Below, in pieces: positions 37,645-45,549 of a stretch of DNA of 64,000 bases; within the stretch, counting starts at the first letter, position 1, and every line of letters begins with the position of its first letter. The position numbers and the translations under genes are program-made. Under the pieces are notes generated by a model that worked only from the letters and a program-made list of their open reading frames with translations, searched no databases and was not told where the DNA came from. The DNA lies in contig NZ_LN794158.1 of the NCBI RefSeq assembly GCF_000953015.1, positions 1,364,001-1,428,000 on the forward strand, read 5' to 3'. Source of the stretch: Candidatus Methylopumilus turicensis. Its GTDB lineage: Bacteria > Pseudomonadota > Gammaproteobacteria > Burkholderiales > Methylophilaceae.

Positions 37645-39129
37645 ATGACCTTTAAACACAATCATCATCACTATTCTAAAAAAGACATTGCACGCATTGC
37701 CACCGAGGCAATGATTGAGCGGGGCCTTGAACCCGAGTTTCCAGATGCAGTGCTCAAACAATTAGAAAGAATTGATCAAGCGGCTGATGACGACCATGAC
37801 CCAACTATTTTTGATCTGACAGACCTTCTTTGGTGCTCACTCGATAACGATGACTCAGAAGACCTTGATCAACTAACTGCATGCCAAGTATTAAAAAATG
37901 GTCTAGTCAAAATATTTGTTGCCATTGCGGATGTCGATGCGCTTGTTAAAAAAGGCTCGCCTATTGATGATCATGCCCACATCAATAGCGCATCTATTTA
38001 TACGTCCGCCAGAATATTCCCCATGTTGCCAGAGAAACTATCGACCAATCTGACTTCATTAAATCAAGATGTTGATCGGCTTGCTGTGGTAACAGAAATG
38101 GTGATTAATCATGATGGTTCGATTAGCGAATCCCATATTTATCGAGCAAAAGTACGTAATCATGCAAAGCTTGCTTACGACGCAGTATCTGACTGGATTG
38201 AACATAAGGCGCCAGCACCGGAGGCTCTCTCAAGCGTGAAGGGCATGAATGAGCAGCTGCTATTTCAAGACAAGACAGCGCAAATACTCAGGAAGCGGCG
38301 CCATGAGCAAGGCTCACTGGATCTCGAAATTTTTCAGCCAAAAGCAATTTTTGACGGCGAAAAAGTGATCGGGATAGCACAGCAAGTACAAAATCGCGGC
38401 CGGCAGCTTATTGAAGAGTTCATGATAGCCACCAATGAATGCACAGCGAAATTCTTGGCGGCACAAGGCAACGCTTCTCTCAGAAGAGTGGTGCGCTCTC
38501 CAGAAAACTGGTTACGAATTGTTGCGCTTGCAAAAAAATATGATGAGCAACTGCCAAGTCAACCAGACTCAAAAGCCCTCTCAGTTTTTTTGGCTAAAAG
38601 ACATCAAGCAGATCCCCTAAGATTTCCTGACTTGTCATTAGTGATCGTCAAATTGATGGGGTCAGGTGAGTACATTGTTGAGCAACCTAACGCAGAACCA
38701 ATCGGTCACTTTGGACTGGCTGTCCAAGATTACACACATTCCACCGCCCCGAATCGAAGATATCCCGACTTAATCACGTTAAGAATGTTAAAAGCCGCAT
38801 TACAAAACACGCCGCCACCTTATAGCAACCAAGATTTAAAATTGCTGGCGGAACATTGCTCTCAACAAGAGGATGCCGCTAGAAAAGTAGAAAGAAGAGT
38901 GCGGAAGTCGGAAGCCGCGCTTTTACTTTCATCGCGAATCAATCAAACTTTTGATGCCATCGTTACAGGCAGCTCAGCAAGTGCAACCTGGGTTCGTATC
39001 TTAGAGATGCCTATCGAAGGATTGCTTGCAGATGGCGAGCCGAACTTAGATGTTGGTAGAAGAATTAGAGTCAGGCTTGTCTCTGTGAATGTTGAGAAAG
39101 GTTTTATAGACTTCATACAAAACTATTAA
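37645..39129 (+). CDS. RNase II/R-family exoribonuclease
   Basis: 494 residues. The RNB catalytic domain spans most of the protein: IFDLTDLLWCSLDNDDSEDLDQL holds the acidic metal ligands (split for length) and VAIADVDALVKKGS follows. HFGLAVQDYTHSTAPNRRYPDL contains the conserved arginine motif near residue 380. A short S1-like tail ends it, and the N-terminal cold-shock domains of RNase R are missing. The ATG at 37,645 is preferred to TTG 37,624. Confidence 0.88.
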   Translation: MTFKHNHHHYSKKDIARIATEAMIERGLEPEFPDAVLKQLERIDQAADDDHDPTIFDLTDLLWCSLDNDDSEDLDQLTACQVLKNGLVKIFVAIADVDALVKKGSPIDDHAHINSASIYTSARIFPMLPEKLSTNLTSLNQDVDRLAVVTEMVINHDGSISESHIYRAKVRNHAKLAYDAVSDWIEHKAPAPEALSSVKGMNEQLLFQDKTAQILRKRRHEQGSLDLEIFQPKAIFDGEKVIGIAQQVQNRGRQLIEEFMIATNECTAKFLAAQGNASLRRVVRSPENWLRIVALAKKYDEQLPSQPDSKALSVFLAKRHQADPLRFPDLSLVIVKLMGSGEYIVEQPNAEPIGHFGLAVQDYTHSTAPNRRYPDLITLRMLKAALQNTPPPYSNQDLKLLAEHCSQQEDAARKVERRVRKSEAALLLSSRINQTFDAIVTGSSASATWVRILEMPIEGLLADGEPNLDVGRRIRVRLVSVNVEKGFIDFIQNY

Positions 39130-39188
39130 ATTACGCAAGCAAATGTGAACATCCAAAATGGTTGGAGGATCGACGGCTCTAAGGCCGC

Positions 39189-39704
39189 TTACCTCCCTAA
39201 TTTTCCAAGCACCCAAGTAGGATCACTATCGCTAGGAAATACTGGATAGTGAACTGCCTCCACCACGCCATCCTTCACAATTAACGTTAGACGTTTTAAT
39301 AAAATCATGCCAGCCACTTCAAATGTAGGCAAATTAAGTGCTCGTTGAAGCTCAAAGTGATTATCACTTAATACTGGAAATGGCAGATCTAATCGACTCA
39401 CCATCTCTGTTTGATACTCAGTGGTTTGTACACTCAAACCAAACACCTCCACACCTAAGGCTTTCAGCGCTTGGTAGTGATCTCGATAAGCAAGGCTTTG
39501 CGGAGTACATCCTCTCGCCCCTGGAATTTGATCCCAGCCCTCTGGCAGTGAGGTATTTGGCGTCCCTGTTCTTGGGTAGCAGTAAACAACAAAGCGCCCT
39601 TTAACTTTACTTAAATCAATCTCACTCCCATTAGTCGCTAACAGACTAAGGCTAGGTAAACTAATCCCTAATAAATGATCTGCAAGACCATCATTGATCG
39701 GCAT
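39189..39704 (-). CDS. Peroxiredoxin (AhpC/TSA-like)
   Basis: Thioredoxin-fold peroxidase of 171 residues. The peroxidatic Cys sits in IPGARGCTPQS (near residue 70). The FVVYCYPRTGTPNT loop before it replaces the usual PxxxTPxC. Relatives carry a second Cys two residues on (PQSC), here PQSL, so it is probably a one-Cys enzyme. Convergent with the RNase gene. Confidence 0.75.
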   Translation of the reverse strand: MPINDGLADHLLGISLPSLSLLATNGSEIDLSKVKGRFVVYCYPRTGTPNTSLPEGWDQIPGARGCTPQSLAYRDHYQALKALGVEVFGLSVQTTEYQTEMVSRLDLPFPVLSDNHFELQRALNLPTFEVAGMILLKRLTLIVKDGVVEAVHYPVFPSDSDPTWVLGKLGR

Positions 39705-39924
39705 GGGTAAATTAGCGGGGGGGTTGATTTAGATTGGTCATGGCACAAGGTTATCACAGCGCAAGCGCGCTCTTCATTCATCCATGTTGTTTCAGCTAGA
39801 GATCGTGAATATCAGGATAATTCATGGTCTTTTAAGCGAATAGATAACCGGACAGGATATCTACCAATACAACCAAAAAATTGAGATGAGAGGGCTTGCA
39901 ATTAAACGAAAACTTTAAGATCGT

Positions 39925-40044
39925 TTATTTGGACATTTTTTCTTTAGTCCAATCAGACGCTTTTTCTAAGTCTTTGCCAGCACCTTTAACTGTAGCGCAA
40001 GCAGTTAGTGAAAGTACAACCAATAACAAAAATATCTTTTTCAT
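39925..40044 (-). CDS. Entericidin-like small lipoprotein
   Basis: 39 residues: a signal peptide (MKKIFLLLVVLSLTAC) with the lipobox LTAC, then ATVKGAGKDLEKASDWTKEK, the entericidin A/B pattern of one short amphipathic helix. It would sit as a small outer or inner membrane lipoprotein. Its start has an AG-rich site. It is alone, with no partner copy. Confidence 0.8.
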   Translation of the reverse strand: MKKIFLLLVVLSLTACATVKGAGKDLEKASDWTKEKMSK

Positions 40045-40282
40045 ACCAGCACTCCATCTATGTGTGAATCTCATTCAGATAACTCTGATGAGAATATTAA
40101 ACCTGTGAGCCCTTTTCAGTGTAAAACTTTTGACCCCAGAATATCAAACAGACTATCCATTATTTAAATAAATTCTTTTGTATCTATCAGTAGTCAATTC
40201 CACTACTATCAATTAACAGTGATATTCCAAACTGTCCTAGGCTTTCATGCCTCCCCCAAGCAGTAACAATAAAGATTCCACA

Positions 40283-41005
40283 ATGAATAAAACGAAACTT
40301 GCAGTTGCAAGTTTGATAGCAATGATATTTTTCAATGCCCATGCAGATGGAGTCTTTGTCGAAGCTGGCGGCACTTATACTGCAACCGGTAGTCCTGTCC
40401 AGTCAGTAATCACTGGACCAACTACTGCAAATGGTGGGCTAGGCGGAACAGCATCGTCTACAACAGGTACCATTAATGCAAATGGTGGGCTCGGGGGCTT
40501 GGGTGGAAATTCTTCACTCTCAACGGGTGATAGTATTCTAAGTACCGGGTCCTCAACCGCTCAAGGAGGACAATCATCTTCCAGTGGCAACACTTGAGGC
40601 AATAACGCAATCAATGCAAACTATACGGCTGCAAAAATCCCTGTATCGACATCTTACTCACCAGCGAATCTGCCGACTGCGCCATGTATGGGATCGACAT
40701 CTATGGGCCTCACTTCAGTGATGTTTGGATTTAGTTCAGGATCTTCGTGGGAAGCAACTGAATGTATGATTCTTGAGATGGCAAGATCATTTTCTCAAGA
40801 TGGTCAACTTGAGGATGCTCAGGCTGTTAGATGTTCAAGTAAGTATGCTGTTAACGCACCGAGCTGTATCAAGTTAACCCAGCAAAGAGCAAGTAAAAAG
40901 TTAATCGTCTATATAGAAACTATCGATACGTTGACTGGATTCAAAACAATTATAGATACTAGAGCCTCTCTTCTCGCACCTATTAAGCGGGAGATAAAAC
41001 CGTAA
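40283..41005 (+). pseudogene. Secreted glycine/serine-rich protein interrupted by TGA
   Basis: The frame opens with a signal peptide (MNKTKLAVASLIAMIFFNAHA). A Gly/Ser/Thr-rich repeat region follows, in which TxANGGLGG-like units recur, then TGA at 40,595-40,597. The same frame continues without another stop for 136 codons through NYTAAKIPVSTSY and CMGSTSMGLTSVMFGFSSGSSW. The C-terminal part resembles a family of unknown function in phages and conjugative elements of Proteobacteria (CMGSTS near a W and paired Cys). A nonsense mutation is the simplest reading. Confidence 0.65.
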
Positions 41006-41105
41006 TTGACCTTTGGGATATCTAAATACTCTAAACACCTAAGCGTCCAATTTGAAAACTTCTCAATCTCCAACAAAAAACCACGCCTGAGATAGCCTTT
41101 TTTTA

Positions 41106-41339
41106 TTACTTGCTGTGACTACCGTCACACATAGGCTGATTTACCGTCTTTTTACATCCACAGAAATAAGCTGTTTTGTTTTCTGTTGCTTTATATGCTA
41201 CTGGCGTAAAAGCAGTACCTTGATGCGAGCCATCGCAAAAAGGCTGTGTCTTACTTTTACCGCAAGAGCACCAGTAATAGCTTTTTCCAGCTTCAACCTC
41301 TACTGCATAAGCTGAGTTTTGTGGGTTTGCTGCTTGCAT
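41106..41339 (-). CDS. Double CDGSH iron-sulfur protein
   Basis: 77 residues with two CDGSH modules: YWCSCGKSKTQPFCDGSH and YFCGCKKTVNQPMCDGSH. Each carries the Cys3-His ligands of a redox-active 2Fe-2S cluster. The ATG at 41,339 follows GGAG. It is the third gene of the minus-strand run marR-yceI-CDGSH. Role probably in redox or electron transfer; partner unknown. Confidence 0.85.
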   Translation of the reverse strand: MQAANPQNSAYAVEVEAGKSYYWCSCGKSKTQPFCDGSHQGTAFTPVAYKATENKTAYFCGCKKTVNQPMCDGSHSK

Positions 41340-41362
41340 TCTAATCTCCAAATTTAAATTAA

Positions 41363-41935
41363 TTACTCTTTAATGGCTTCAACAGGAATGTCGATTGTCA
41401 CATCATCGCTGACATATGGCACATGCTTGCCCATATTAAAATCACTGCGCTTAACCACGGCTGTTGCGTTTACTCCACAAGCATCCTTCTTAGCCATTGG
41501 ATGCGGCATGCAAAGGAATGAAGTCACAGTGAAAGTAACAGGCTTACTAATGCCTTTGATCGTCAGCGTGCCATCCATAGATGAGAGCTTATCGCCATTA
41601 AAGTTGAGCTTGTTTGATGTAAATGTCGCCGTTGGATATTTTGCAGTATTGAAGAAGTCTTCTGATTGAATATGCTCGTTAAAGAGAGCGTAACCAGTAT
41701 TCACGGAAGTGGTTTGAATCGTCACATCTACAGAGCCTTGCTTTGTTTCTTTATCAAAAACAATCTTGCCTGAAGTTTTATCGAACTTGCTTAATTGCGT
41801 TGAGTATCCAAAATGGCTGTATGAAAATCTCGGCATCGTATGTTTACTATCGATTATATAAGTTTCAGGCGCGGCTGTTGCATTCACACTTAACCCAAAT
41901 GTGACTAATAGTGCTGCTAATAATTCCGATTTCAT
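41363..41935 (-). CDS. YceI family periplasmic protein
   Basis: 190 residues with a signal peptide and the YceI lipocalin-like fold that binds isoprenoid-type molecules: YIIDSKHTMPRFSYSHFGYS at the start and SVNTGYALFNEHIQSEDFF in the middle. It has a good AAGGAG ribosome site. It lies 33 bases after marR, likely one transcript. Confidence 0.9.
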   Translation of the reverse strand: MKSELLAALLVTFGLSVNATAAPETYIIDSKHTMPRFSYSHFGYSTQLSKFDKTSGKIVFDKETKQGSVDVTIQTTSVNTGYALFNEHIQSEDFFNTAKYPTATFTSNKLNFNGDKLSSMDGTLTIKGISKPVTFTVTSFLCMPHPMAKKDACGVNATAVVKRSDFNMGKHVPYVSDDVTIDIPVEAIKE

Positions 41936-41968
41936 TTAATTCTCCTTAAAGTGAATCTGAATAATTTG

Positions 41969-42382
41969 TTAGAAAATGGCTCTTAGCTTTTTCAATGAAC
42001 CTTGTATCTCCGTCATTTCATCTACAGATAACTTCCCAAAAGCCTTTTCCAAATGCGCTACATGGTGCGGAAATACTTTTTCAAATAATTGCTGACCGTC
42101 TTTTGTTAATCCAATCATCTGACTACGGGCATCCTCGGGATTAAGCTTCCTTTCGAGGATGCCTTTCATCTCAAGGCGCTCAAGGACGCCAGTCAAAGTG
42201 CCTTTTGTAACCAATGTTTTCTCCCCTAACTGCTTACACGTCATGTGAGGCTGGTTTCCTAAAGTCGCAATAATGTCGAATTGTGTATGCGTTAAACCCA
42301 TCACCTTTATATCTGGCGCTGAATATCGCTCGAATGATTGATACGCTAACGCCAACTCTCTCAAAACAGGTAAGAAGTTCAT
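41969..42382 (-). CDS. MarR family transcriptional regulator
   Basis: 137 residues with a winged-helix: LTHTQFDIIATLGNQ, then the recognition region EKTLVTKGTLTGVLERLEMKG and the wing RKLNPEDARSQMIGLT. The ATG at 42,382 is preferred to TTG 42,394. First gene of the yceI-CDGSH run, so it probably represses this redox operon and itself, with the palindrome at 42,401. Confidence 0.88.
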   Translation of the reverse strand: MNFLPVLRELALAYQSFERYSAPDIKVMGLTHTQFDIIATLGNQPHMTCKQLGEKTLVTKGTLTGVLERLEMKGILERKLNPEDARSQMIGLTKDGQQLFEKVFPHHVAHLEKAFGKLSVDEMTEIQGSLKKLRAIF

Positions 42383-42400
42383 CTTTAAGCTCAATAAAAG

Positions 42401-42412
42401 TACTAATTAGTA
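42401..42412. promoter_or_regulatory. Candidate MarR operator
   Basis: Perfect palindrome TACTAATTAGTA, 19 bases ahead of the marR ATG. A related half, AGTACTAAC, stands 8 bases beyond it. The position fits autorepression. Confidence 0.5.
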
Positions 42413-42557
42413 TCAATATAGTACTAACAAAAACTAAATTCAAGTGCTAATTTCAAAAAACTTTTAACGTTAAATTTGAGAGAAATCGAGATACCCGACT
42501 TTTTAGAGAGCATCCCCAAGAAAACCGCACATCAGGTCTGTATTGAAATTTTAGACG

Positions 42558-42590
42558 AAAAAAAGGGCTACGTTTTCACGTAACCCTTTT
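42558..42590 (-). terminator. Terminator belonging to the tRNA-Lys locus
   Basis: AAAAAAAGGG-C-TACGT and ACGTA-ACCCTTTT arms around TTTC. On the minus strand it lies 8 bases after the tRNA-Lys 3' end, so it is the original tRNA terminator left on the chromosome side. Confidence 0.75.
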
Positions 42591-42598
42591 GTAATACT

Positions 42599-42643
42599 TG
42601 GTGGCTGTGCGGGGATCGAACCCACGACAAACGGATTAAAAGT
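42599..42643 (-). other. tRNA-Lys (TTT) 3' fragment, presumed attachment site
   Basis: On the minus strand this 45-base stretch reads as the anticodon loop (CTTTTAA, anticodon TTT at 42,638-42,640), the 3' half of the anticodon stem, the variable loop, the T arm (GTGGG-TTCGATC-CCCGC) and the acceptor 3' strand with CCA. The 5' half is missing: the bases beyond do not pair with TCCGT or the acceptor. One acceptor base also seems lost. It is a tRNA remnant made by integration of an element, not a working tRNA. Confidence 0.75.
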
Positions 42644-42733
42644 GTCGAGGCTCTGTTCTAGAGTGCGCTACCCTTGAGTCAAAAAATGGTATTGATTGAA
42701 CCGTGCTAAAAAGTGTCAAAAAATTTTAAATTT

Positions 42734-43003
42734 TCATTTGCTTTTAGGGTTTACTAATGAGGCATCAACTGTATTAGGGCCTTCAACAATTGATTGCGTT
42801 AAACCAACCCTATTAACACCAACCATAGCACCAGGCACAACCATTTCCGGACTTGGCCCTACTCCGCCAACCCCAATTTGAAATTCGACAGAAAGCTCAA
42901 ACTTACCTTCATGTATCCCGTTAGTTTTTATCAATAGCTCTGTTAATTCTTTAATAGTTAAAGAATGTATTGGCTGCACTGTTTCGTTAGTGGGTTGTTG
43001 CAT
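42734..43003 (-). CDS. Hypothetical protein next to HicAB
   Basis: 89 residues, unrecognised. Part reads ELTELLIKTNGIHEGKFELS and the C-terminal half is glycine/proline/valine rich (GVGGVGPSPEMVVPGAMVGV). It overlaps the hicB 3' end by 17 bases and has a GGGGGAT site, so it is probably read from the hicAB transcript. Confidence 0.5.
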   Translation of the reverse strand: MQQPTNETVQPIHSLTIKELTELLIKTNGIHEGKFELSVEFQIGVGGVGPSPEMVVPGAMVGVNRVGLTQSIVEGPNTVDASLVNPKSK

Positions 43004-43454
43004 TCATTATCCCCCAACTTGACTGAATTGCTGAAGATGCAACCATTGTTCTTTCGCTAAAATCATCGTTAGACGCTGAATAATGATTATGAAAATGTGT
43101 ATGTTTAACTTCAGCGTAACCAACACCATTTATACGATCTTCTATAGCTTTAGTAACAAACTCATTTAATGAAATGCCGGACATTACAGCTTGCTCAGCC
43201 GCTTTTTTATGTATTGATTCGCCTGTTCTTACATTAAAAGTCCCACTATATGGCTTATTAGGAGACTTTCCCGTTTCTTGGCAATACTGTAAGTATCTAT
43301 CTACAGAGCTCTCAAAAGCAACCTGAATTTCTTGAACTGTATTCGCCTCATAAGTAATTAGATCGTCAATAAATAGAATTTTTCCATGCAAGCATTCATC
43401 TTCAACGCTAACCTCAATTGATCCTATATATGTTTTATATGTTAGAACACTCAT
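42987..43454 (-). CDS. hicB: HicB-type antitoxin
   Basis: 155 residues. The N-terminal partial RNase H-like domain is HicB_lk (SVEDECLHGKILFIDDLITYE and the FESSVDRYLQYCQ helix). The C-terminal part has a ribbon-helix-helix (FNVRTGESIHKKAAEQAVM, then LNEFVTKAIEDRI). The chosen ATG at 43,454 lies 4 bases behind the hicA TGA; an ATG 24 bases earlier would overlap hicA. It binds HicA and its own promoter. Confidence 0.88.
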   Translation of the reverse strand: MSVLTYKTYIGSIEVSVEDECLHGKILFIDDLITYEANTVQEIQVAFESSVDRYLQYCQETGKSPNKPYSGTFNVRTGESIHKKAAEQAVMSGISLNEFVTKAIEDRINGVGYAEVKHTHFHNHYSASNDDFSERTMVASSAIQSSWGIMNATTH

Positions 43455-43458
43455 CTTC

Positions 43459-43722
43459 TCAATCCTCTGGACCTTCATTTACAAAAATCAAAGCCTCTTT
43501 TGCATCTTTTATTTGATACGCTTTTAGAATTCCGCCTGGGTGAGTTTTAGACATGCTTACTCTATACCCATTCACATGCTCAAAAATATAGTGTGATCCA
43601 CCATGGTCACAGTGATTACTAAATCCAGCTGAAGACATCACAGCAACTAAATTCTCCCAAGTGAAATCTCTCGGAGGCGGGCTTGAAAATAGCTCTTTTA
43701 GTCTTTTCTGTTTTTTTGACAT
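43459..43722 (-). CDS. hicA: HicA-type mRNA interferase toxin
   Basis: 87 residues, dsRBD-like toxin. The catalytic His is in HCDHGGSHYIFEH, the GSHYxF motif of the family. The C-terminus (YQIKDAKEALI) fits. Order hicA-hicB on the minus strand is the classical one. An inverted repeat upstream at 43,749-43,771 is a likely operator. Confidence 0.87.
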   Translation of the reverse strand: MSKKQKRLKELFSSPPPRDFTWENLVAVMSSAGFSNHCDHGGSHYIFEHVNGYRVSMSKTHPGGILKAYQIKDAKEALIFVNEGPED

Positions 43723-43748
43723 GTGATTATGTATAAAAGTTTTTTCTT

Positions 43749-43771
43749 TAGCAACTAAAATCTAGTTGCTA
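43749..43771. promoter_or_regulatory. Inverted repeat before hicAB, candidate operator
   Basis: Perfect arms TAGCAACTA and TAGTTGCTA separated by 5 bases, 27 bases ahead of the hicA start. The symmetry and position fit binding of the HicB ribbon-helix-helix domain. Confidence 0.5.
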
Positions 43772-43823
43772 CCAAATTAATATCATTATGCAAATATATC
43801 AAACTCTAACCAATCCGTCCCAG

Positions 43824-44118
43824 CTAGTAGCTGTAATTCGGGCTTTTGTTACCTTGCTTCATCTTCCACGGCCTAGCAAAACCCTCGCTAGCTAACTTAA
43901 TCGACCCTCGTCCCATCTTGCTGTTTATTAGGTCGATGGTGCTCATGAGACTTGTACTTCGACTAGTTGATTGCCCTGACGCAAACATATCTAACTGCGC
44001 TCTATTTCTTGGTATTAAGTCGCCCAAGCTTACTCCAGCCTTAGCGTATTTGTAGTCGCGCTTGTAGAGGTGTTTAGAGCCCATAACGCAATCTTTACTA
44101 ATTGTCTGGTGTCATCGA
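43824..44118 (-). pseudogene. umuC 3' fragment, frameshifted
   Basis: The minus-strand frame from about 44,084 to 43,824 encodes DYKYAKAGVSLGDLIPR and ends [19 protein letters not shown], matching the C-terminal 90 residues of the umuC at 25,310. Just upstream, in another frame, [14 protein letters not shown] also matches, so one A was lost near 44,080. Homology stops at about 44,118. The full polymerase domain is absent, so it cannot be a polymerase. Confidence 0.9.
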
Positions 44119-44170
44119 AAAAGTCACTTTTCCGTTGACACAATAGTAACATATAATTTACTATCAACTC

Positions 44171-44497
44171 ATGGCAATCAACGTTAAAGAATATATCCGA
44201 GAAGACGGAACCAATCCCTATAAAGACTGGTTTGATGACTTGGATACACAGGCAGCAGTTAAGATCACCGTAGTGGTGGCAAGACTGGAACTAGGCAACA
44301 CTTCCAATATCAAATGGTTTGATGGGATTGGTGAGTTCGTCCTTGACTGGGGGCCTGGATATCGGATCTATCTAGCTAAAGATGGTGAAAAACTCATCAT
44401 TTTATTTGGTGGCGGAACTAAGAAAAAACAACAAAAAGATATCGACCGAGCTAAAGAATTACACACTGAATACAAAGCCAGAAAAAAACAGAAGTAA
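44171..44497 (+). CDS. RelE/ParE-type toxin (HigB-like)
   Basis: 108 residues. The segment NPYKDWFDDLDTQAAVKITVV and the core GVGEF-like GIGEFVLDWGPGYRIYLAKDGEKLIILFGG (split) fit the phage-derived Gp49-like/RelE-superfamily family of putative addiction toxins. The gene is 41 bases before its partner antitoxin. Toxin-first order matches higBA. Start ATG at 44,171. Confidence 0.85.
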   Translation: MAINVKEYIREDGTNPYKDWFDDLDTQAAVKITVVVARLELGNTSNIKWFDGIGEFVLDWGPGYRIYLAKDGEKLIILFGGGTKKKQQKDIDRAKELHTEYKARKKQK

Positions 44498-44537
44498 AAG
44501 TAGTTGAATTACACAATACAAGACACGGAGAGATGCA

Positions 44538-44900
44538 ATGGCACTTACAAGAGATTTTAAAGATACCATCTTAGAGCGAGTTAATCGCGATGCGCAATTC
44601 GCTCAAGCACTATTAGACGAAGCGGCAACATTATTCTTAAATAATGAGACTGAGACTGCTCGACTTATCCTTAGAGATTTAGTGAACGCAACAATTGGTT
44701 TTGAAGAACTTGCGCAAAAAACAGAAAAACCAAGCAAAAGCCTACATAGAATGCTTTCACAAAAAGGCAATCCAAGCATGGACAACCTAGCAGCTATTTT
44801 TGGTGCGGTACGTACACGCTTAAATGTTGGTATCGAAGCACATTCAGTAAAACTACCTCACTCAAAACAAAAGAGCGCACTAGTTTCTGCTACAGCCTAA
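44538..44900 (+). CDS. Antitoxin with HTH domain (HigA-like)
   Basis: 120 residues. The helix-turn-helix is in ELAQKTEKPSKSLHRMLSQKG near residues 55-77, followed by MDNLAAIFGAVRTRL. It should bind and block the preceding RelE-type toxin and repress the operon. A repeat of the GATTTGTCC family follows 55 bases after its stop. Confidence 0.83.
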   Translation: MALTRDFKDTILERVNRDAQFAQALLDEAATLFLNNETETARLILRDLVNATIGFEELAQKTEKPSKSLHRMLSQKGNPSMDNLAAIFGAVRTRLNVGIEAHSVKLPHSKQKSALVSATA

Positions 44901-44954
44901 GTGTCAACTTTTTTGACAGTCCTTTTCTGAAATGTCGGGATTCCAGACAGTTCA

Positions 44955-44979
44955 GATTTGTCCTATTACAGGACAAATC
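44955..44979. repeat. Inverted repeat copy 1 (GATTTGTCC family)
   Basis: Arms GATTTGTCC and GGACAAATC around the 7-base centre TATTACA. It lies 55 bases after the antitoxin stop. Three more copies are at 60,762, 61,595 and 62,176, all with 7-base centres. No T tract follows. Confidence 0.9.
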
Positions 44980-45024
44980 CACTGCCTATTACAAACACTA
45001 GGAGGCCTTAAACAGCTGATCATG

Positions 45025-45054
45025 ACAAAGCTGCTATCTATGTAGCAGCTTTGT
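45025..45054. terminator. Strong hairpin between convergent genes
   Basis: Perfect 12-base arms ACAAAGCTGCTA and TAGCAGCTTTGT around a 6-base loop. It separates the toxin-antitoxin operon from the convergent gene at 45,075, so a bidirectional terminator is likely, although the T tract is weak. Confidence 0.6.
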
Positions 45055-45074
45055 ATTCTTCATGCGCTATTGCG

Positions 45075-45530
45075 TTAAATTAGATCGAAGTTGGTCGCGA
45101 TAAAGATAGGTTTGTTAGGGCCTGTCTTTAAGCAATGCTTGGCCTGTAATGTCCATTCTTCAGATATACCACCGTCTGGATCATCAACTGTAATGTATAA
45201 CTCTTGGCTCATTGGCAAATAAATACATACTCCGTTTACTTGTCGTTTGGTTTTGGTAATTGGATCGTAGTGCTGAATCCAAGAAGCTAAAGCCTCTGGC
45301 GCTTGATTGATCTGTGCCCTTGCGAGCTTTTTAGTCCAAGCTAGCTGTTCATCACCGCGAGCGTTGATTTCCCAACGATCATATTCAAATAGATCAATTA
45401 GGTATTTTGAGTATGGGTCACGGACTTCAACAGATCCGTTATAGATGGCTCGATGGAATAACCCTTTGCCGTATGTGCTGCCAAATTTCTCATTCATAAA
45501 TCCTCTTACTGCTATTTCTCGTTCTTTCAT
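45075..45530 (-). CDS. Hypothetical protein of the element
   Basis: 151 residues, unrecognised. Charged and Trp/Tyr-rich, no signal peptide or membrane helix (for example YSKYLIDLFEYDRWEINARG). A good GGAGAAC ribosome site precedes the ATG at 45,530. Its 5' side is the unusual inverted-repeat region at 45,550-45,745. Confidence 0.5.
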   Translation of the reverse strand: MKEREIAVRGFMNEKFGSTYGKGLFHRAIYNGSVEVRDPYSKYLIDLFEYDRWEINARGDEQLAWTKKLARAQINQAPEALASWIQHYDPITKTKRQVNGVCIYLPMSQELYITVDDPDGGISEEWTLQAKHCLKTGPNKPIFIATNFDLI

Positions 45531-45549
45531 GTTTTGTTCTCCATTTTTT

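Noticed and set aside
40595-40597. TGA as a selenocysteine codon
   Set aside because: No convincing SECIS-type hairpin follows it directly and the family is not a redox selenoprotein.
42599-42720. A complete tRNA-Lys on the minus strand
   Set aside because: Only the 3' half fits; the bases where the 5' acceptor and anticodon arm should be do not pair, so I call a fragment.
44135-44157. TTGACA and TATAAT before the RelE-type toxin as a sigma-70 promoter
   Set aside because: The spacer is only 11 bases, far below the usual 16-18.
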